A stretch of DNA of 64,000 bases from Pseudobdellovibrionaceae bacterium (GCA_019637955.1 JAHBUS010000001.1:124001-188000), one strand, 5' to 3'. Shown: positions 36,630 through 46,561, counted from the stretch's first letter. Notes: a model not told the origin generated them from the sequence alone. Numbers and translations are program-made.

Positions 36630-37211
36630 ATGACAAAGGTTCCGTCTTTTGAGACCGCGAGGCTCTTGCTCAAACCGGTCACTCTTGGAGACCTCCCGGG
36701 CTATCAAAAATATTTTGTCGACTACGAGGTGATCCGCCATCTTTCTGACGCGGTCCCTTGGCCCTATCCCGACGACGGCGTTCGCTTTTTTTTGGAGAAT
36801 GTGATCCTTCCCGTTCAGGGCAAAGACCGTTGGGTCTGGGGAATTTTCATGAAAACCAATCCCGACGAACTGATCGGCTGCGTGGATCTCTGGCGCGAAG
36901 GCCGGCCCGAGAACCGAGGTTTTTGGCTGGGTCGCCCCTTCTGGGGCCAGGGACTCATCACTGAGGCCGTCGAGCCCACGATCGACTATGCGTTCTCGCA
37001 TCTTGGATTTGAAAAGCTGATTTTCTCCAACGCTCTCGGCAACACGCGCTCACGCCGCGTGAAAGAGAAGACCGGCGCGCGCTTGATCGGAACCCGCCCC
37101 GCCAAGTTCGTCGACCCCGGCTTAAGCGAAGCTGAGACCTGGGAACTCCAAAAAGAAGATTGGGACCGTTTGAAGGCGGATCAAAATAAAAACTTCAAGC
37201 CACCGCGCTAA
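36630..37211 (+). CDS. GNAT acetyltransferase (RimJ/RimL type)
   Basis: A 193-residue acetyltransferase of the RimJ/RimL ribosomal-protein/alanine acetyltransferase type: ETARLLLKPVTLGDLPGYQKY at the start, a GNAT core with GFWLGRPFWGQGLITEAVEP (acetyl-CoA binding loop), and NTRSRRVKEKTGARLIG (family C-terminal motif). No ribosome site is evident upstream. Its stop overlaps that of the convergent gene (37208-37211). Confidence 0.88.
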   Translation: MTKVPSFETARLLLKPVTLGDLPGYQKYFVDYEVIRHLSDAVPWPYPDDGVRFFLENVILPVQGKDRWVWGIFMKTNPDELIGCVDLWREGRPENRGFWLGRPFWGQGLITEAVEPTIDYAFSHLGFEKLIFSNALGNTRSRRVKEKTGARLIGTRPAKFVDPGLSEAETWELQKEDWDRLKADQNKNFKPPR

Positions 37212-37780
37212 TCACGCGAGTCGCCGCGCAAAGCGCGCATCGGAAGATTTTCCGATTTCACACGACCGCCGTCGAAAACCAACCGCCAAATGCGATCGTA
37301 AACGCCTTTGGGCCATTGATTCGGGAGGCGGCGCGCGCCCAACTCCTGAGCAATCTCGGGAATCTCGTCCTTTCCCCACACGACGAGAACGATTTTCCCA
37401 TCGTAAGCGGGAGATTCCAGAAGATGCTCCGCGAGCGCCCAGCCTTCATTGACTTCGTACTGTTGACTCACGCGCAGGTTCAGCGATTGCGCCAAGGGAC
37501 GTGCGGTCTCAATCGAGCGGACCGAGCCGTCTTCGTCATGGGGCGTTTGCGCGAAGATTTTCTCGGGAACTTTGAAACGCCGGTTGCCTGGACCCAAAAC
37601 ACGAACCAGCTCTTGGGCGCGTCGGTAGCCCTTGTCGGACAAGGTCGTTTCGTCGGGATCCTCGGGTTTTTCGGCGTGCCGGATGATGAGAACTTGCGCG
37701 GGCCGCGCGAGCGAGACCGAGGGCCGCGCCGTCAACCACGTTAAAACCGCGAAACTGCAAAATAAAAGTGCTCTCATCAT
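37208..37780 (-). CDS. Exported histidine-phosphatase-superfamily protein
   Basis: A ~190-residue protein with a signal peptide or membrane anchor (MRALLFCSFAVLTWLTARPSVS). The RHG-type motif VLIIRHAEKPEDPDETTLS, close to the N-terminus, holds the catalytic His (phosphohistidine phosphatases typically show RHG/RHA). A second conserved segment is SIETARPLAQSL. A typical C-terminal second His motif is not obvious, so full activity is uncertain. Start chosen at the ATG at 37780, next to GGGGGG; an in-frame alternative at 37792 has no ribosome site. Periplasmic role likely; substrate unknown. Confidence 0.7.
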   Translation of the reverse strand: MMRALLFCSFAVLTWLTARPSVSLARPAQVLIIRHAEKPEDPDETTLSDKGYRRAQELVRVLGPGNRRFKVPEKIFAQTPHDEDGSVRSIETARPLAQSLNLRVSQQYEVNEGWALAEHLLESPAYDGKIVLVVWGKDEIPEIAQELGARRLPNQWPKGVYDRIWRLVFDGGRVKSENLPMRALRGDSRD

Positions 37781-37866
37781 CCCCCCACTCATCGAATAGG
37801 CACGTTGGGCCCACGAATCAAGTTAAGTTCAGATGGGGACGTGTCGGGATTCTGTCAAGACTTCGT

Positions 37867-38610
37867 CTACTGCGTATTGGTGCGGATCCAAGACACCACC
37901 TGCGAGGGAATCGCCGAGTAGCTCAGAGCATCGCCGCCCTGGCAGCCCGATGACAAACTGTGAACGCCGATTTGCTGCGTGGTCGATCCGTCGATAAAAA
38001 CCGGGCCGCCCGAATCTCCAGGGCAGGTGGCCTGCGACGAAACGGGAACCATGTACAAACCGCGATCACCGAAGAACTCGGGCATTCCTTTGGCTTGCGC
38101 GTGCATCGCTCCAGTTCTCAGAACGCCCGCACCGCTTCCTTGAGCGTTGTAACCAAATCCGGCCACCGTCACGCGGAACCAACCCGAAGAGCCTCCAGGG
38201 TCGACAACCGTCACTGGACGCACCGTCGTTCCCATCTTCGTCGCCAAGTTGATCAACGCAAAATCGAAGCGCGTTTTCGCGCCGCTGGCGTCGGATGTGA
38301 TTTTGTAATTGGGGTGAACCACCAAACGCGCAGCCCGCTGAGAGAACCAAGAGCCGTTGGGCCCGCGAACCTGGACCTCCACGCCCGAAGGCACGCGCCC
38401 CTTGAGACAGTGCGCGGCCGTGAGGATGGTGCGTGAGGAGATGAACGAACCCGAGCACGAAGAGCCGCCCATGCGAAGCCGCGCGACCGATTGGTTTAAA
38501 GGACTCGAAGTCCCGACCGTGCTTCCATTCTGGACCAAAGAGTCGACTTGAGCGTAAACGGGGGCAAGGAAGGCAAATAAAGACGCAACAGAAACGACCA
38601 GACGTTTCAT
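37867..38610 (-). CDS. Exported trypsin-like serine protease (S1A)
   Basis: A 247-residue protease with signal peptide MKRLVVSVASLFAFLAPVYA. Catalytic triad: His67 in LTAAHC, Asp116 in RFDFALINL, Ser200 in CPGDSGGP; typical trypsin-fold cysteines (C52/C68 around the His, C196 before the Ser, C in SSGCQGGD). The specificity pocket residue about six before Ser200 (SSQATCPGDS) is not Asp, so Arg/Lys preference is uncertain. A short activation propeptide before the mature N-terminus is possible. Exported proteases of this type are common in predatory bacteria. Start ATG at 38610 preferred to a GTG at 38619. Confidence 0.9.
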   Translation of the reverse strand: MKRLVVSVASLFAFLAPVYAQVDSLVQNGSTVGTSSPLNQSVARLRMGGSSCSGSFISSRTILTAAHCLKGRVPSGVEVQVRGPNGSWFSQRAARLVVHPNYKITSDASGAKTRFDFALINLATKMGTTVRPVTVVDPGGSSGWFRVTVAGFGYNAQGSGAGVLRTGAMHAQAKGMPEFFGDRGLYMVPVSSQATCPGDSGGPVFIDGSTTQQIGVHSLSSGCQGGDALSYSAIPSQVVSWIRTNTQ

Positions 38611-38780
38611 GGGTTCCACCTTTCGAGAGTGTTTGAACCCAGTCTAAATGCGCCGCACACCAAAGCGGAGTTCCCCAGAGTCGGGCTCGACGATCCCTAG
38701 ACAAAAGAAGCCGACCCAATGTCGGGCTGAAAAACATATTGTTTCAGTTTGTCTTACCAGATCTCGAAATGCAGACTTGA

Positions 38781-40370
38781 ATGGTGCATATGACTGACGG
38801 TAAACGCCTGGACGCGCTTGCAGGACTTCTGCTTTTTGTCTTGATGATCGTGGCGTTCGCCCCGGCTCTGACGGCGGACTACGTCAACTGGGACGACAAT
38901 CTTCTCATCGTTGCCAACCGGATTCTCGACCTGCCTTTTCTTGAAGCCGTCAAAACTGTTTTCTCGACCTACTTTAATGGGGATTCGATCCCCTTTACGA
39001 TTCTCTCCTTTTGGTTCGAAAAAAATGTCCTTGGGCTCGATTCTTCCGGCCAACACCTGACCAATTTTTTCTTGCACGCACTCAACGTTTTAATTCTGGC
39101 CGCGGCTCTCAAAAAATTCAAAATGTCGAGAGGCGCCTTTTGGATTGTTCTGGGCGTGTTTGCGGTCCATCCTCTGCAGGTTGAATCCGTTGCATGGATC
39201 AGCGAACGCAAAGGTTTGGGAGCGACATTCTTCGGACTGATCTCACTTTTTCTTTTTCTTGAATATCGAGGTCGCGAGCAGACTCGACTTCTCGTTTTTT
39301 CGGCCCTCTCGTTTTTTGTCGCGCTGGGGTTTAAGGCCTCGGTGATTTCCCTGCCCTTGCTCCTGATCGCCCTCGATTTTTTCCACTTTAAGAAAAAGTT
39401 CTCCATCGCCCTCCGCGATCAACTTCCGACGCTCCTTGCCGCAACGGCCTTTGCCGCGATTCGATTCGTCGCCTACGAAGATGGCGTGCGAAATCTTTCC
39501 GAAGCGACGTTAGATCTCGAGCGCCTGAAGCTCTTACCAATTCAAATCCTTCACGCCATCGGCCTTTATATCTCGAAATTCTTGATCCCCATCGCGTTGA
39601 CACCGCTCTATCCACCCTACTCTCCGACCCATGATCTCTGGCCGGCGGTCTTCGGGGCCGCCTCTCTTCTTGGTTTATGTGCCGTCGCGATTAAGCAAAA
39701 AAACTTGGTGATCGCAACCGGGATGCTGATTTTTTTGACTTTCCTTCTTCCTGTCTTGCATCTGGTCCCTCGGCTCAGCCACGTCAACGACCGCTACATG
39801 TATATTCCTCTCATTGGAATCAGCCTCGCGATCATCTTCGCGATCCCGACTTCAATTCACAAACCTCTTGGCATTCTGCTCATTTTCTTGGCCGGCCTCT
39901 CCTATCAACAGTCTAAAATTTGGCAAAATTCGGAGCATCTCTGGGCTCATGCCGTCAGCCATTATCCCCGAAGTCTGATTGCACAGAACAACTTGGCGAT
40001 GGCGAAAACCGATCGAATGGACTTTCAGGGAGCACTGCAGATTTACGAGACCGCAATCGCTCTGAATCCGGCCCCCGAGGAGAAGGTGCTGCTCCTCAAC
40101 AACGCGGCGATCCTCTTGGCCCGGCGCGATCTCGGCGCGTATGACCCGATAAAAGCAGAATCACGTTTTCTCGAAGTCATTCGGATTTCACGAAATCCGA
40201 GCGACGCCTACGAGGCGAGATTCAATTTAGCCCTCCTTCGATTGGACCAAGGACATAAAACTCAAGCCCTTCAAGACCTTCATGCTTTGTCCCAAGATCT
40301 TCGGTCGAACGACGCCCGTCATTTGGGACTCCTAAAAATGGTGCAAACTCAGATCGAACGGCTCCGATAA
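38781..40370 (+). CDS. TMTC-like multi-helix membrane protein with C-terminal TPR region
   Basis: A 529-residue membrane protein. About ten hydrophobic helices fill residues ~10-380; the early loop carries YVNWDDNLLIVAN and the first long loop FWFEKNVLGLDSSGQHLTNF, and a later VHPLQVESVAWISERKG, features of the PMT-like/TMTC O-mannosyltransferase-type GT-C family (DUF1736 region). Residues ~395-510 form TPR-like helical repeats (QGALQIYETAIALNPAPEEK, ARFNLALLRLDQGHKTQALQ). Likely a glycosyltransferase using polyprenyl-phosphate sugars, acting on exported proteins; this is inferred from family. Start is ATG 38781 (or ATG 38790), neither with a clear ribosome site. Confidence 0.8.
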   Translation: MVHMTDGKRLDALAGLLLFVLMIVAFAPALTADYVNWDDNLLIVANRILDLPFLEAVKTVFSTYFNGDSIPFTILSFWFEKNVLGLDSSGQHLTNFFLHALNVLILAAALKKFKMSRGAFWIVLGVFAVHPLQVESVAWISERKGLGATFFGLISLFLFLEYRGREQTRLLVFSALSFFVALGFKASVISLPLLLIALDFFHFKKKFSIALRDQLPTLLAATAFAAIRFVAYEDGVRNLSEATLDLERLKLLPIQILHAIGLYISKFLIPIALTPLYPPYSPTHDLWPAVFGAASLLGLCAVAIKQKNLVIATGMLIFLTFLLPVLHLVPRLSHVNDRYMYIPLIGISLAIIFAIPTSIHKPLGILLIFLAGLSYQQSKIWQNSEHLWAHAVSHYPRSLIAQNNLAMAKTDRMDFQGALQIYETAIALNPAPEEKVLLLNNAAILLARRDLGAYDPIKAESRFLEVIRISRNPSDAYEARFNLALLRLDQGHKTQALQDLHALSQDLRSNDARHLGLLKMVQTQIERLR

Positions 40371-40488
40371 CGTTGATTTCGTCACCGGTGGTCAACCACC
40401 GGCGAATATTTTCATGACCGCTATCGGCCAGCGCGCGGACCTGGTAAAGACTGCCCGCACCCTTCAATTCAACAGATATGGAGATCTT

Positions 40489-41025
40489 ATGAAGACCTTG
40501 ATTTTCGCCCTTGCAATGACGGTATCGGCCCAAGTTCTGGCCGCAGACGGCGCGATCTACAGCCCCGAAGCGGAAGCCAAGCTTGGCAAAGTCGGCTTCG
40601 GCCTCGTTTACAAAAATGGCAAAGCCCTCTTGCGCAAAGAACGCCCGTGCTCACTCCTGCGAGCGGACTTTGCGACCGAAGCTTTTGAACGCGACGTTTT
40701 GGTGATCGGTTACACCGGCAAAGCGATTGAACACAACAACATGGGCTTCTCTCCCCGTGGCCAATACGTGAAAGACCAAGTCTTCACCGAGGCCGGCGTT
40801 TACTACGATTCGGCCACCGAAGAGATCCGCACCCAAATCCCGGGCGGCGTTCGTTACGAGGTTTGCTACGGGAAATCCTCAACGGCATTTGCCGAGAAAT
40901 GCTCGCCCACCAATTTCTTGGCCCGCACGACGATCGAGATCACCAAAAAGAGCGTGGTCATGACGGCCGAAGATCGACTCCGCGATGGATCGACCGAGAC
41001 CTTCAAAACGACCTGCGAGTATTAA
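40489..41025 (+). CDS. Exported hypothetical protein
   Basis: A 178-residue protein with signal peptide MKTLIFALAMTVSAQVLA. The mature region is beta-rich, contains four cysteines (ERPCSLLR, EVCYGKS, EKCSPTN, TTCEY) and could form two disulfides. No family recognised. The start ATG 40489 is preceded by a weak GGAG sequence at 40480. A GC-rich hairpin at 41038 follows 12 bp after the stop. Confidence 0.65.
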   Translation: MKTLIFALAMTVSAQVLAADGAIYSPEAEAKLGKVGFGLVYKNGKALLRKERPCSLLRADFATEAFERDVLVIGYTGKAIEHNNMGFSPRGQYVKDQVFTEAGVYYDSATEEIRTQIPGGVRYEVCYGKSSTAFAEKCSPTNFLARTTIEITKKSVVMTAEDRLRDGSTETFKTTCEY

Positions 41026-41037
41026 TGGCAAAAGAAG

Positions 41038-41055
41038 GGGGCCAGGCCTGGCCCC
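41038..41055 (+). terminator. GC-rich palindrome after exported-protein gene
   Basis: GGGGCCAGG/CCTGGCCCC, a perfect 9-bp-arm palindrome 12 bp after the 41025 stop. No T-run follows, so termination would be rho-assisted; alternatively an mRNA-end stabiliser. Confidence 0.4.
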
Positions 41056-41124
41056 TCGTTGCCCTAAAGTCGAGATTCTTCTGAAGAACATGCCTTCGAA
41101 GATCAAAGAATCTAAAATCAAAGC

Positions 41125-41400
41125 ATGACCCGGCAATCTCTCTTCTTTCCGTCCACGGTCGATCTCACGGATTGGCTTCTTCTGATCCGCGTCCGCGGCC
41201 AGATCATGTGCGAAATTCATTTTGATGACGGACTTTTCGGCTACTTTGAAGTGCGTCGTGAAGAGCTCAAGGAGCTCTCCGTCAACGCCCTGATCGAAGT
41301 CGTCAACCTCAAGTCAAAAGCGTGCGAGCCCAGCAAAAGCCAACGCGACCTGCTGACCATCCCGACGTTAATCGTTTGGACGGATTCTGCCGCCGCCTAA
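41125..41400 (+). CDS. Small hypothetical protein
   Basis: A 91-residue protein of unknown function. It begins MTRQSLFFPSTVDLTDWLLL and has a central acidic, strand-like IHFDDGLFGYFEVRREEL, and two short helices. No signal peptide or membrane segment. Its TAA stop abuts the stop of the convergent kinase gene, and both fall inside a perfect 14-bp palindrome (41394-41407). Confidence 0.55.
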   Translation: MTRQSLFFPSTVDLTDWLLLIRVRGQIMCEIHFDDGLFGYFEVRREELKELSVNALIEVVNLKSKACEPSKSQRDLLTIPTLIVWTDSAAA

Positions 41401-41407
41401 TTAGGCG
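41394..41407. repeat. 14-bp palindrome spanning two convergent stop codons
   Basis: CGCCTAATTAGGCG, centred exactly between the TAA of the 41125 gene and the TAA of the minus-strand kinase gene. Could form a short hairpin in both transcripts. Confidence 0.7.
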
Positions 41408-42963
41408 CGCGCGGCCTTGTACGGGATGAGGCTTCCCACGAGAGTTTTGTAATCGACAGGCTTGGTGATGTACCCATCAAAGCCGGATTCGCTCGCAAGC
41501 TTCGAATCTTCAAGGCGGGCGTTCGCGGTCAGCGCGATGATCGGAAGAATCAATCCTTTTTCACGCAGCGTACGGGCCGCCTCGTAGCCATCCATGTTCG
41601 GCATTTGTACGTCCATCAAGATCAGATCAAACAGACTTTTGCACGCGCTCTCAACGGCCTCTCGGCCGTCGTCTGCGGTCTCGACGCTCGCGCCTGCTTT
41701 TTTAAGGAACGTGGTGAAGAGAAACTGGTTGTCTTTCGAATCGTCAACCAACAGAACTCGCAGACCGGCCAGAACTTTCTGATCCGGCAGAATCTTCGCA
41801 TCGTCGCGTATAAAAGAATCTTTCAGATCCACCTTGGCCGCCGGAAAGCTCAATCTAAAAGTGCTCCCCTTGCCTTCGATCGACTGCAAGACCGTGAGAT
41901 CACCGCCCAGCGCGCGTGCCAAGCGTCTTGAGAGACTCAGTCCCAGCCCCGTTCCGCCGTAACGCCGGGTGGTCGAGCTGTCCGCCTGCGAGAAGTCCTG
42001 AAAAAGACGGCCCGTTTGTTCCGGGGAGAGGCCGATTCCGGTGTCACTGACATCGATAACGACATGCCCATTGTGGAGGCTTCCCCGAATATGCACGCGG
42101 CCGTTCTCGGTAAACTTGACCGAGTTGCTGACGAGATTCAGGATGACTTGCCGCACGCGGTGCCCGTCCGTCATGACGGCTTCAGGAAAATCGTCCGAGA
42201 GCGCAAATGAAAAATGCAAGTTTCGTTCAACCCCGGGGAGCTCAAAGCTCTGCAAAATATCGGAGATCACGTCCTTGAGGGCCACGGGACTTTTCTCAAG
42301 GTCGATCTTGCCCGCTTCGATTTTTGAAAGATCCAGAATTTGTCCGACCAACTTCGTCAGATTCTCTGCATTCCGCTTAATCTTCAAAAGGTACTGCGCC
42401 ATCTCCTCACGGGTCGCCTTCCCTTCTGAGGCCAAATCGGCGAAACCGTAAATGATTCCCAACGGCGTCCGCATTTCATGACTCATATTCGACAAGAACC
42501 GAGACTTCGCAAGATTCGCGTCTTCGGCGGCTCGTAGAGCCGTCTCGAGGCGCTCCTCGCTGTCTTTTAGCTTTTCGGTCAATTGACGGGATCGCAAAAG
42601 CGCCTTGATGGTCGCGATCAACACCGCAGGTTCAAAGGGATGGGTCAAATAGCTGTCCGCACCGCCCTCAAGTCCATGGATGCGGTCCTTTGAGGTGACG
42701 AAGCTCGCCGAGACTTGCAAAACCGGAATGTGCGACGTGAGCGGATCTTTTTTTAAAATTTTGCAGACCTCAAAGCCGAGCATATCCGGGAGATGAATAT
42801 CGAGCGTGATGAGAGCCGGACGGCGCTCGCGCGCCTGCTTCAGGGCATCGGTTCCGCTCGCGGCTTCGATCACGTCATAGCCGTGCGCAATCAGCGTCCG
42901 CGCAACCGCATAACGGGTGGCTTCGGTATCGTCGACAACGAGAATCAATTTGCTAGTGGGCAT
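41401..42963 (-). CDS. Hybrid sensor kinase, receiver-HisKA-HATPase-receiver
   Basis: A 520-residue protein. Order: N-terminal receiver (about 1-125; LVVDDTEAT, phospho-Asp in [10 protein letters not shown]), short coiled linker, HisKA with acceptor His in [10 protein letters not shown] (about residue 160), HATPase (N-box [28 protein letters not shown]), and a C-terminal receiver with LVDDSKDN and acceptor Asp in [10 protein letters not shown]. No membrane segment or sensor domain, so input must come from protein partners; it overlaps the 42953 kinase gene by 11 bp and is the last gene of the stressosome operon, so phosphorelay with the upstream kinase is plausible. C-terminal output is unknown. 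Confidence 0.9.
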   Translation of the reverse strand: MPTSKLILVVDDTEATRYAVARTLIAHGYDVIEAASGTDALKQARERRPALITLDIHLPDMLGFEVCKILKKDPLTSHIPVLQVSASFVTSKDRIHGLEGGADSYLTHPFEPAVLIATIKALLRSRQLTEKLKDSEERLETALRAAEDANLAKSRFLSNMSHEMRTPLGIIYGFADLASEGKATREEMAQYLLKIKRNAENLTKLVGQILDLSKIEAGKIDLEKSPVALKDVISDILQSFELPGVERNLHFSFALSDDFPEAVMTDGHRVRQVILNLVSNSVKFTENGRVHIRGSLHNGHVVIDVSDTGIGLSPEQTGRLFQDFSQADSSTTRRYGGTGLGLSLSRRLARALGGDLTVLQSIEGKGSTFRLSFPAAKVDLKDSFIRDDAKILPDQKVLAGLRVLLVDDSKDNQFLFTTFLKKAGASVETADDGREAVESACKSLFDLILMDVQMPNMDGYEAARTLREKGLILPIIALTANARLEDSKLASESGFDGYITKPVDYKTLVGSLIPYKAARA

Positions 42964-44758
42964 GGGCCGCTCCGTAATCGAATCCGGCCTTTTTCAACGC
43001 CGCCCTCAGTTCGGCGATCCCGTCAGCTTCACGTTCGTGATGTTTAGCCAAAATCGACGTCGCCCGCTCCGTGATTTTTTCGCGCTCTTGAGTCGATAGA
43101 ACGCGGTTGGTATTGACGATCACGGGAACATCTCGCAAAAGCGGTTCCGACTCGAGGGTTTGCAAAACTCGGAATCCATCAAGTTCGGGCATGACCAAGT
43201 CCAAAAAGATCACGTCAGGACTCCAAGTCCGAGCCAACGAAATGCCTTTGAGGCCATCTGGGGCTTCTTTAAAGACGGCGTTAATCTCCCCAGAGATCCG
43301 GCTTCGAAGGACGTACCGCGAAGGTTCGTCGTCATCGATGATCAAGCATCTGAAGCTGAGCGATTCCCGATCAATCTCGTCCTCGATCGCTTCATGGTTT
43401 CCGATCAGGGTGCCGGTGGACTGCCCCATGTACGTCGTGGGAAGGGTCAAGGTGAAGGTCGAACCCTGTCCCAGCACGCTCTCGACTTGAAGGTCCCCGC
43501 CCAAGAGCCTCGCCAGCTTGCGCGAAAGCGGCAATCCCAGGCCCGTCCCGCGATGCGCCCGGTGCGCGTGGGATTCGACCTGGGTGAAATCTTCGAACAC
43601 GAAATCGAGCGCATCGGCGGGGATGCCGATCCCTGAGTCTTTGACTTCAAAGCGGATCCATCCGGCTTTGGCGTCGACCAAGAGTTCGACCGTCCCTTTG
43701 TCGGTGAACTTCAAAGCATTGGAAACCAGGTTTCGAAGAATTTGGGAGACTTTTCCTTGATCGGTGCAAAGGTAAAGAGCGTGAGACGGGGTCGGGATCG
43801 AGAGTTCCACCGGCGCCCCTTCGGGGATCAGCGGGCGAAACACGCCGCGGATCCCACCCAAAACTTCGTCCACCTCGAAGTCGACGGGATTGACCGAAAT
43901 TTTTCCCGCTTCGACTTTGGCCAGATCGAGAAGATCGTTCACGATCTCAAGAAGGGAGTGCGCGGACTTGGCGATAAACCCGACTTGCTTCTCTTGCTCC
44001 GGCGTGAGTTCGCCGTCGATTCGATTTTGAAGAATCCGCGTCAAGCTGATGATCGAACTCAGCGGCGTTCGGAACTCGTGGGTCATGTTCGATAGAAAGC
44101 TGGTCTTCACCTCGTTGGCTTTTCGAAGCGATTCGGCTTTCTCGTCCAGTTCGGCATACAAAGCCACCACGCCCCGGTTTGTTTCCGCCAACTCGGCGTT
44201 CAAAGCGCGCAGTTCGGTCTGCGTCTGGCGAAGTTCGTCGAGAGCGACCATCAGCTCTTTGTTTTGATTTTGGACTTCTTCAAAGGGCGTTCCGGTGCGC
44301 TCCACCGCGAAAGCCCGCATGATTTTATCGATGTCGGAAGGAAGAATGTCGCCGGAAGATTTGGGGAGCTCTTTTCCCACCTGAACGGTGGTCCCGACCC
44401 CTTCCTTCGATTCGATCTGGAAGTGGTCCATGATCTTTTGACTTCCGTGAAGCCCGACACCCATGCCGGTGGCCGAAACGTAAGTGCCATTCAGGATATC
44501 GCGAAGATTTTGAATCCCGGGCCCCGAGTCTTTCACGGTGACAAAGAGAGTTTTCGGAAATCGAAACGTCATCTCGATTTGACCGCTACCCGCATACTGA
44601 TAGGCATTGCGCGCGAGTTCCGACACCGAGGTGGCAATGCGCGCTTGGTCTTGAGTGCCGAAACCGAGCAGCTTCGTCAGAGCGCGGGTTTTTTGGCGTG
44701 CGGTGACGATGTCTTGCTCCGCCCGGATGGCAACTTTGAGAAGTGACACGTGATTCAT
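42953..44758 (-). CDS. Hybrid kinase with N-terminal RsbT-like ATPase domain
   Basis: A 601-residue protein. Residues 1-~130 form a GHKL ATPase like RsbT/RsbW ([37 protein letters not shown]). A coiled linker ([15 protein letters not shown]) leads to HisKA with acceptor His in THEFRTPLS (about residue 232), HATPase ([25 protein letters not shown]) and a C-terminal receiver with Asp in [10 protein letters not shown]. No membrane segment. It overlaps the SpoIIE-type gene by ATGA and the 41401 kinase by 11 bp. The RsbT-like N-terminus could be recruited to or released from the stressosome, giving direct input to the kinase. Confidence 0.9.
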   Translation of the reverse strand: MNHVSLLKVAIRAEQDIVTARQKTRALTKLLGFGTQDQARIATSVSELARNAYQYAGSGQIEMTFRFPKTLFVTVKDSGPGIQNLRDILNGTYVSATGMGVGLHGSQKIMDHFQIESKEGVGTTVQVGKELPKSSGDILPSDIDKIMRAFAVERTGTPFEEVQNQNKELMVALDELRQTQTELRALNAELAETNRGVVALYAELDEKAESLRKANEVKTSFLSNMTHEFRTPLSSIISLTRILQNRIDGELTPEQEKQVGFIAKSAHSLLEIVNDLLDLAKVEAGKISVNPVDFEVDEVLGGIRGVFRPLIPEGAPVELSIPTPSHALYLCTDQGKVSQILRNLVSNALKFTDKGTVELLVDAKAGWIRFEVKDSGIGIPADALDFVFEDFTQVESHAHRAHRGTGLGLPLSRKLARLLGGDLQVESVLGQGSTFTLTLPTTYMGQSTGTLIGNHEAIEDEIDRESLSFRCLIIDDDEPSRYVLRSRISGEINAVFKEAPDGLKGISLARTWSPDVIFLDLVMPELDGFRVLQTLESEPLLRDVPVIVNTNRVLSTQEREKITERATSILAKHHEREADGIAELRAALKKAGFDYGAAHAH

Positions 44759-45765
44759 TTGGCCGTCCTTATGACAAGGACCGTGGCATCATCGGTTCCT
44801 CGAGAGCTGTCTCGCCATAATGTAGCAGCAATGATCGACGGATGTCGTGTCAAGAGCCCTGGATACTTCTGCAGATCGAACCGAGAGTTCAGGCCGTCCG
44901 AGTGTAAAATCAAAGACCCCGCGCCGTCCCAGCGCTCGGTGATCGGAGGAACCAGGCGCATTTGCAGACCCGCCGTGCCGTTCTGTGAGAGCAGGTGCTT
45001 GAGCCGCCCCGTGAGCGTCAGAAACCCTTTGATATTGCCCACGCCCGAGAAAACGATCTTCGAGGGAGAACAATCCGCGAAAAAGACCGCAGCCCCCCTG
45101 GTGCCTTTCAGACGGCTATGAACGGATGGAAGGACGCGCTCCAAGGGAGAATCCTTGTCTTCACGGCCGACAGCGATGGCCTCGACGGCGGCCGCGTGCG
45201 CCAGAGGACCGTGCCCCAAGCCGTCGACAACCAGCGCCCTGACGCCGTCGCCGTGGCTTTCGGTGGACCACCCGTCCCCGCAAAAGGTCTCCCCGGGATA
45301 GGGAATGCAGACGGCGCCAACCTGATACTTGGCCAACCCGGCCTGCTTCAACACCTGCGCGAGCACCACCGTTCCGTGCGAAAGGACCGAATGGACGTCA
45401 AAGACCGAAGCGATTCTGCGAACCGCGCCCAAACCTGTCCCCGGCGTGGAGCCGCTCGAGAAACCGTCGATCATGGTTTGCGAGAGGTTCATCCCGGGTC
45501 CGGCATCCACCGCGAGGACCTCAACGCCCGTCGCGCCCAGCTCGCAAACGCGGCGGAGGATGAGATGGCCGCCGCTTGCATATTTCCAGATGTTGTTTCC
45601 GAGTTCATTGACGACGATGCTGAGTTCAGTTTTCTGAACGTCATTCATTTCGAGGGCTTCGGCGAGCTTGACCGCGAAACGGCGCACCTCGCCGACGGCC
45701 GAGGCTTCTTGGATGCGAAACGCGGCGCTTTGGTAGGAATCACTTCCATTTGATAACGGTAACAC
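44755..45765 (-). CDS. RsbT-like ATPase/SpoIIE (PP2C) phosphatase protein
   Basis: A 336-residue protein with two modules: an N-terminal GHKL ATPase-like domain (ELSIVVNELGNNIWKYASG, DAGPGM, GTGLGAVRRIASVF), and a C-terminal SpoIIE/PP2C-type phosphatase of the RsbX style (RALVVDGLGHGPLAHAAAVE with the metal-binding Asp, FFADCSPSKIVFSGVGNI, and GTDDATVLVIR at the end). RsbX dephosphorylates RsbR/RsbS to reset the stressosome; this fused form likely does the same, or regulates the kinase ATPase domain. GTG start at 45765, 26-bp overlap with rsbT. Confidence 0.85.
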   Translation of the reverse strand: MLPLSNGSDSYQSAAFRIQEASAVGEVRRFAVKLAEALEMNDVQKTELSIVVNELGNNIWKYASGGHLILRRVCELGATGVEVLAVDAGPGMNLSQTMIDGFSSGSTPGTGLGAVRRIASVFDVHSVLSHGTVVLAQVLKQAGLAKYQVGAVCIPYPGETFCGDGWSTESHGDGVRALVVDGLGHGPLAHAAAVEAIAVGREDKDSPLERVLPSVHSRLKGTRGAAVFFADCSPSKIVFSGVGNIKGFLTLTGRLKHLLSQNGTAGLQMRLVPPITERWDGAGSLILHSDGLNSRFDLQKYPGLLTRHPSIIAATLWRDSSRGTDDATVLVIRTAK

Positions 45766-46147
45766 GGGTTCCTTTGCCGACTTCGCTTTCGATGTTAAAT
45801 TCGTTCATGAGTCGGCGCGATCCCGAAAGTCCCATGCCGAGGCCACCACCGGAGGTGTAGCCGTCGGTCAACGCAAGATTAATGTCGGGAATCCCCGGCC
45901 CCTGATCCTCGAAAATCAGTCGAAGCCCGTTTTTTCCAATGTCGTTTTTTAAGCTGGCGAGTTCCACCTCGCCGCCCCCGCCGTACTCCAGCGTATTGCG
46001 AGCCAGCTCGCTCGCCGCCGTGATCACTTTGGTCTGATCGATCAAGCTCAAACCCAATTCGATCGTCCAATTGCGCACCTTTTGCCTGACGACAACGACA
46101 TCGCTTTGAACTCGAATCGGGAACCGCTCAGTTTTCGTCACTTGCAT
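45740..46147 (-). CDS. rsbT: RsbT-type switch kinase
   Basis: A 135-residue GHKL serine/threonine kinase. The family blocks are AASELARNTLEYGGGG (N-box), DQGPGIPD (G1), SGGGLGMGLSGSRRLMNEF (G2/lid) and the C-terminal GTRVTVIKW. RsbT is held in the stressosome by RsbS/RsbR and released when they are phosphorylated. Start ATG 46147 chosen since it begins the compact domain (MQVTKTERFPIRV); upstream in-frame extension to 46195 lies in rsbS. Overlaps rsbS by 20 bp and the SpoIIE-type gene by 26 bp. Confidence 0.92.
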   Translation of the reverse strand: MQVTKTERFPIRVQSDVVVVRQKVRNWTIELGLSLIDQTKVITAASELARNTLEYGGGGEVELASLKNDIGKNGLRLIFEDQGPGIPDINLALTDGYTSGGGLGMGLSGSRRLMNEFNIESEVGKGTRVTVIKWK

Positions 46148-46559
46148 GAATGCTCTCGAATTCGCCGTTCGCCTCGCCCGCGGCGAGATTTTCATCTTCA
46201 GATAGCTCCAGCGAATCCCGCAGCAGCTTCATGCCCCGGTCGACGTTCAGTGCGGTTTTGATGCCGTCAAGCGAGAGGCCCAGCTCGACCAGCGTGATGG
46301 CCACCGCGGGCTGCATCCCGACGACCACCGTTTGCGCATCCAGAATTTTTGACATCGAGGCGATCCCCGCGAGCATGCGGCCGATGAACGAGTCCACGAT
46401 GTCCAAGGCCGAAATATCGATCAAAACGCCGCGAGCGCTCGAATCCACGATTTTGGTCGTGAGATCGTCTTGCAGGCGCACCGCGAGCTCGTCGTGCATG
46501 TCGACCTGGATGGTCACGAGCAGAAAACTGCCCAGTTTAAGAATCGGAATGCGCTCCAT
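46128..46559 (-). CDS. rsbS: STAS-domain stressosome scaffold RsbS
   Basis: A 143-residue STAS protein. The core is IPILKLGSFLLVTIQVDMHD, VLIDISALDIVDSFIGRML with the phosphorylatable Ser57 in DSF, and VGMQPAVAITLVELGLSL. RsbS with RsbR forms the stressosome core and binds RsbT; phosphorylation of Ser57 (equivalent to Ser59 in Bacillus) lets RsbT go. The acidic C-terminal tail (LSEDENLAAGEANGEFES) is longer than in typical RsbS (about 120). It is 2 bp after rsbR. Confidence 0.92.
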   Translation of the reverse strand: MERIPILKLGSFLLVTIQVDMHDELAVRLQDDLTTKIVDSSARGVLIDISALDIVDSFIGRMLAGIASMSKILDAQTVVVGMQPAVAITLVELGLSLDGIKTALNVDRGMKLLRDSLELSEDENLAAGEANGEFESIHASDEN

Positions 46560-46561
46560 CG

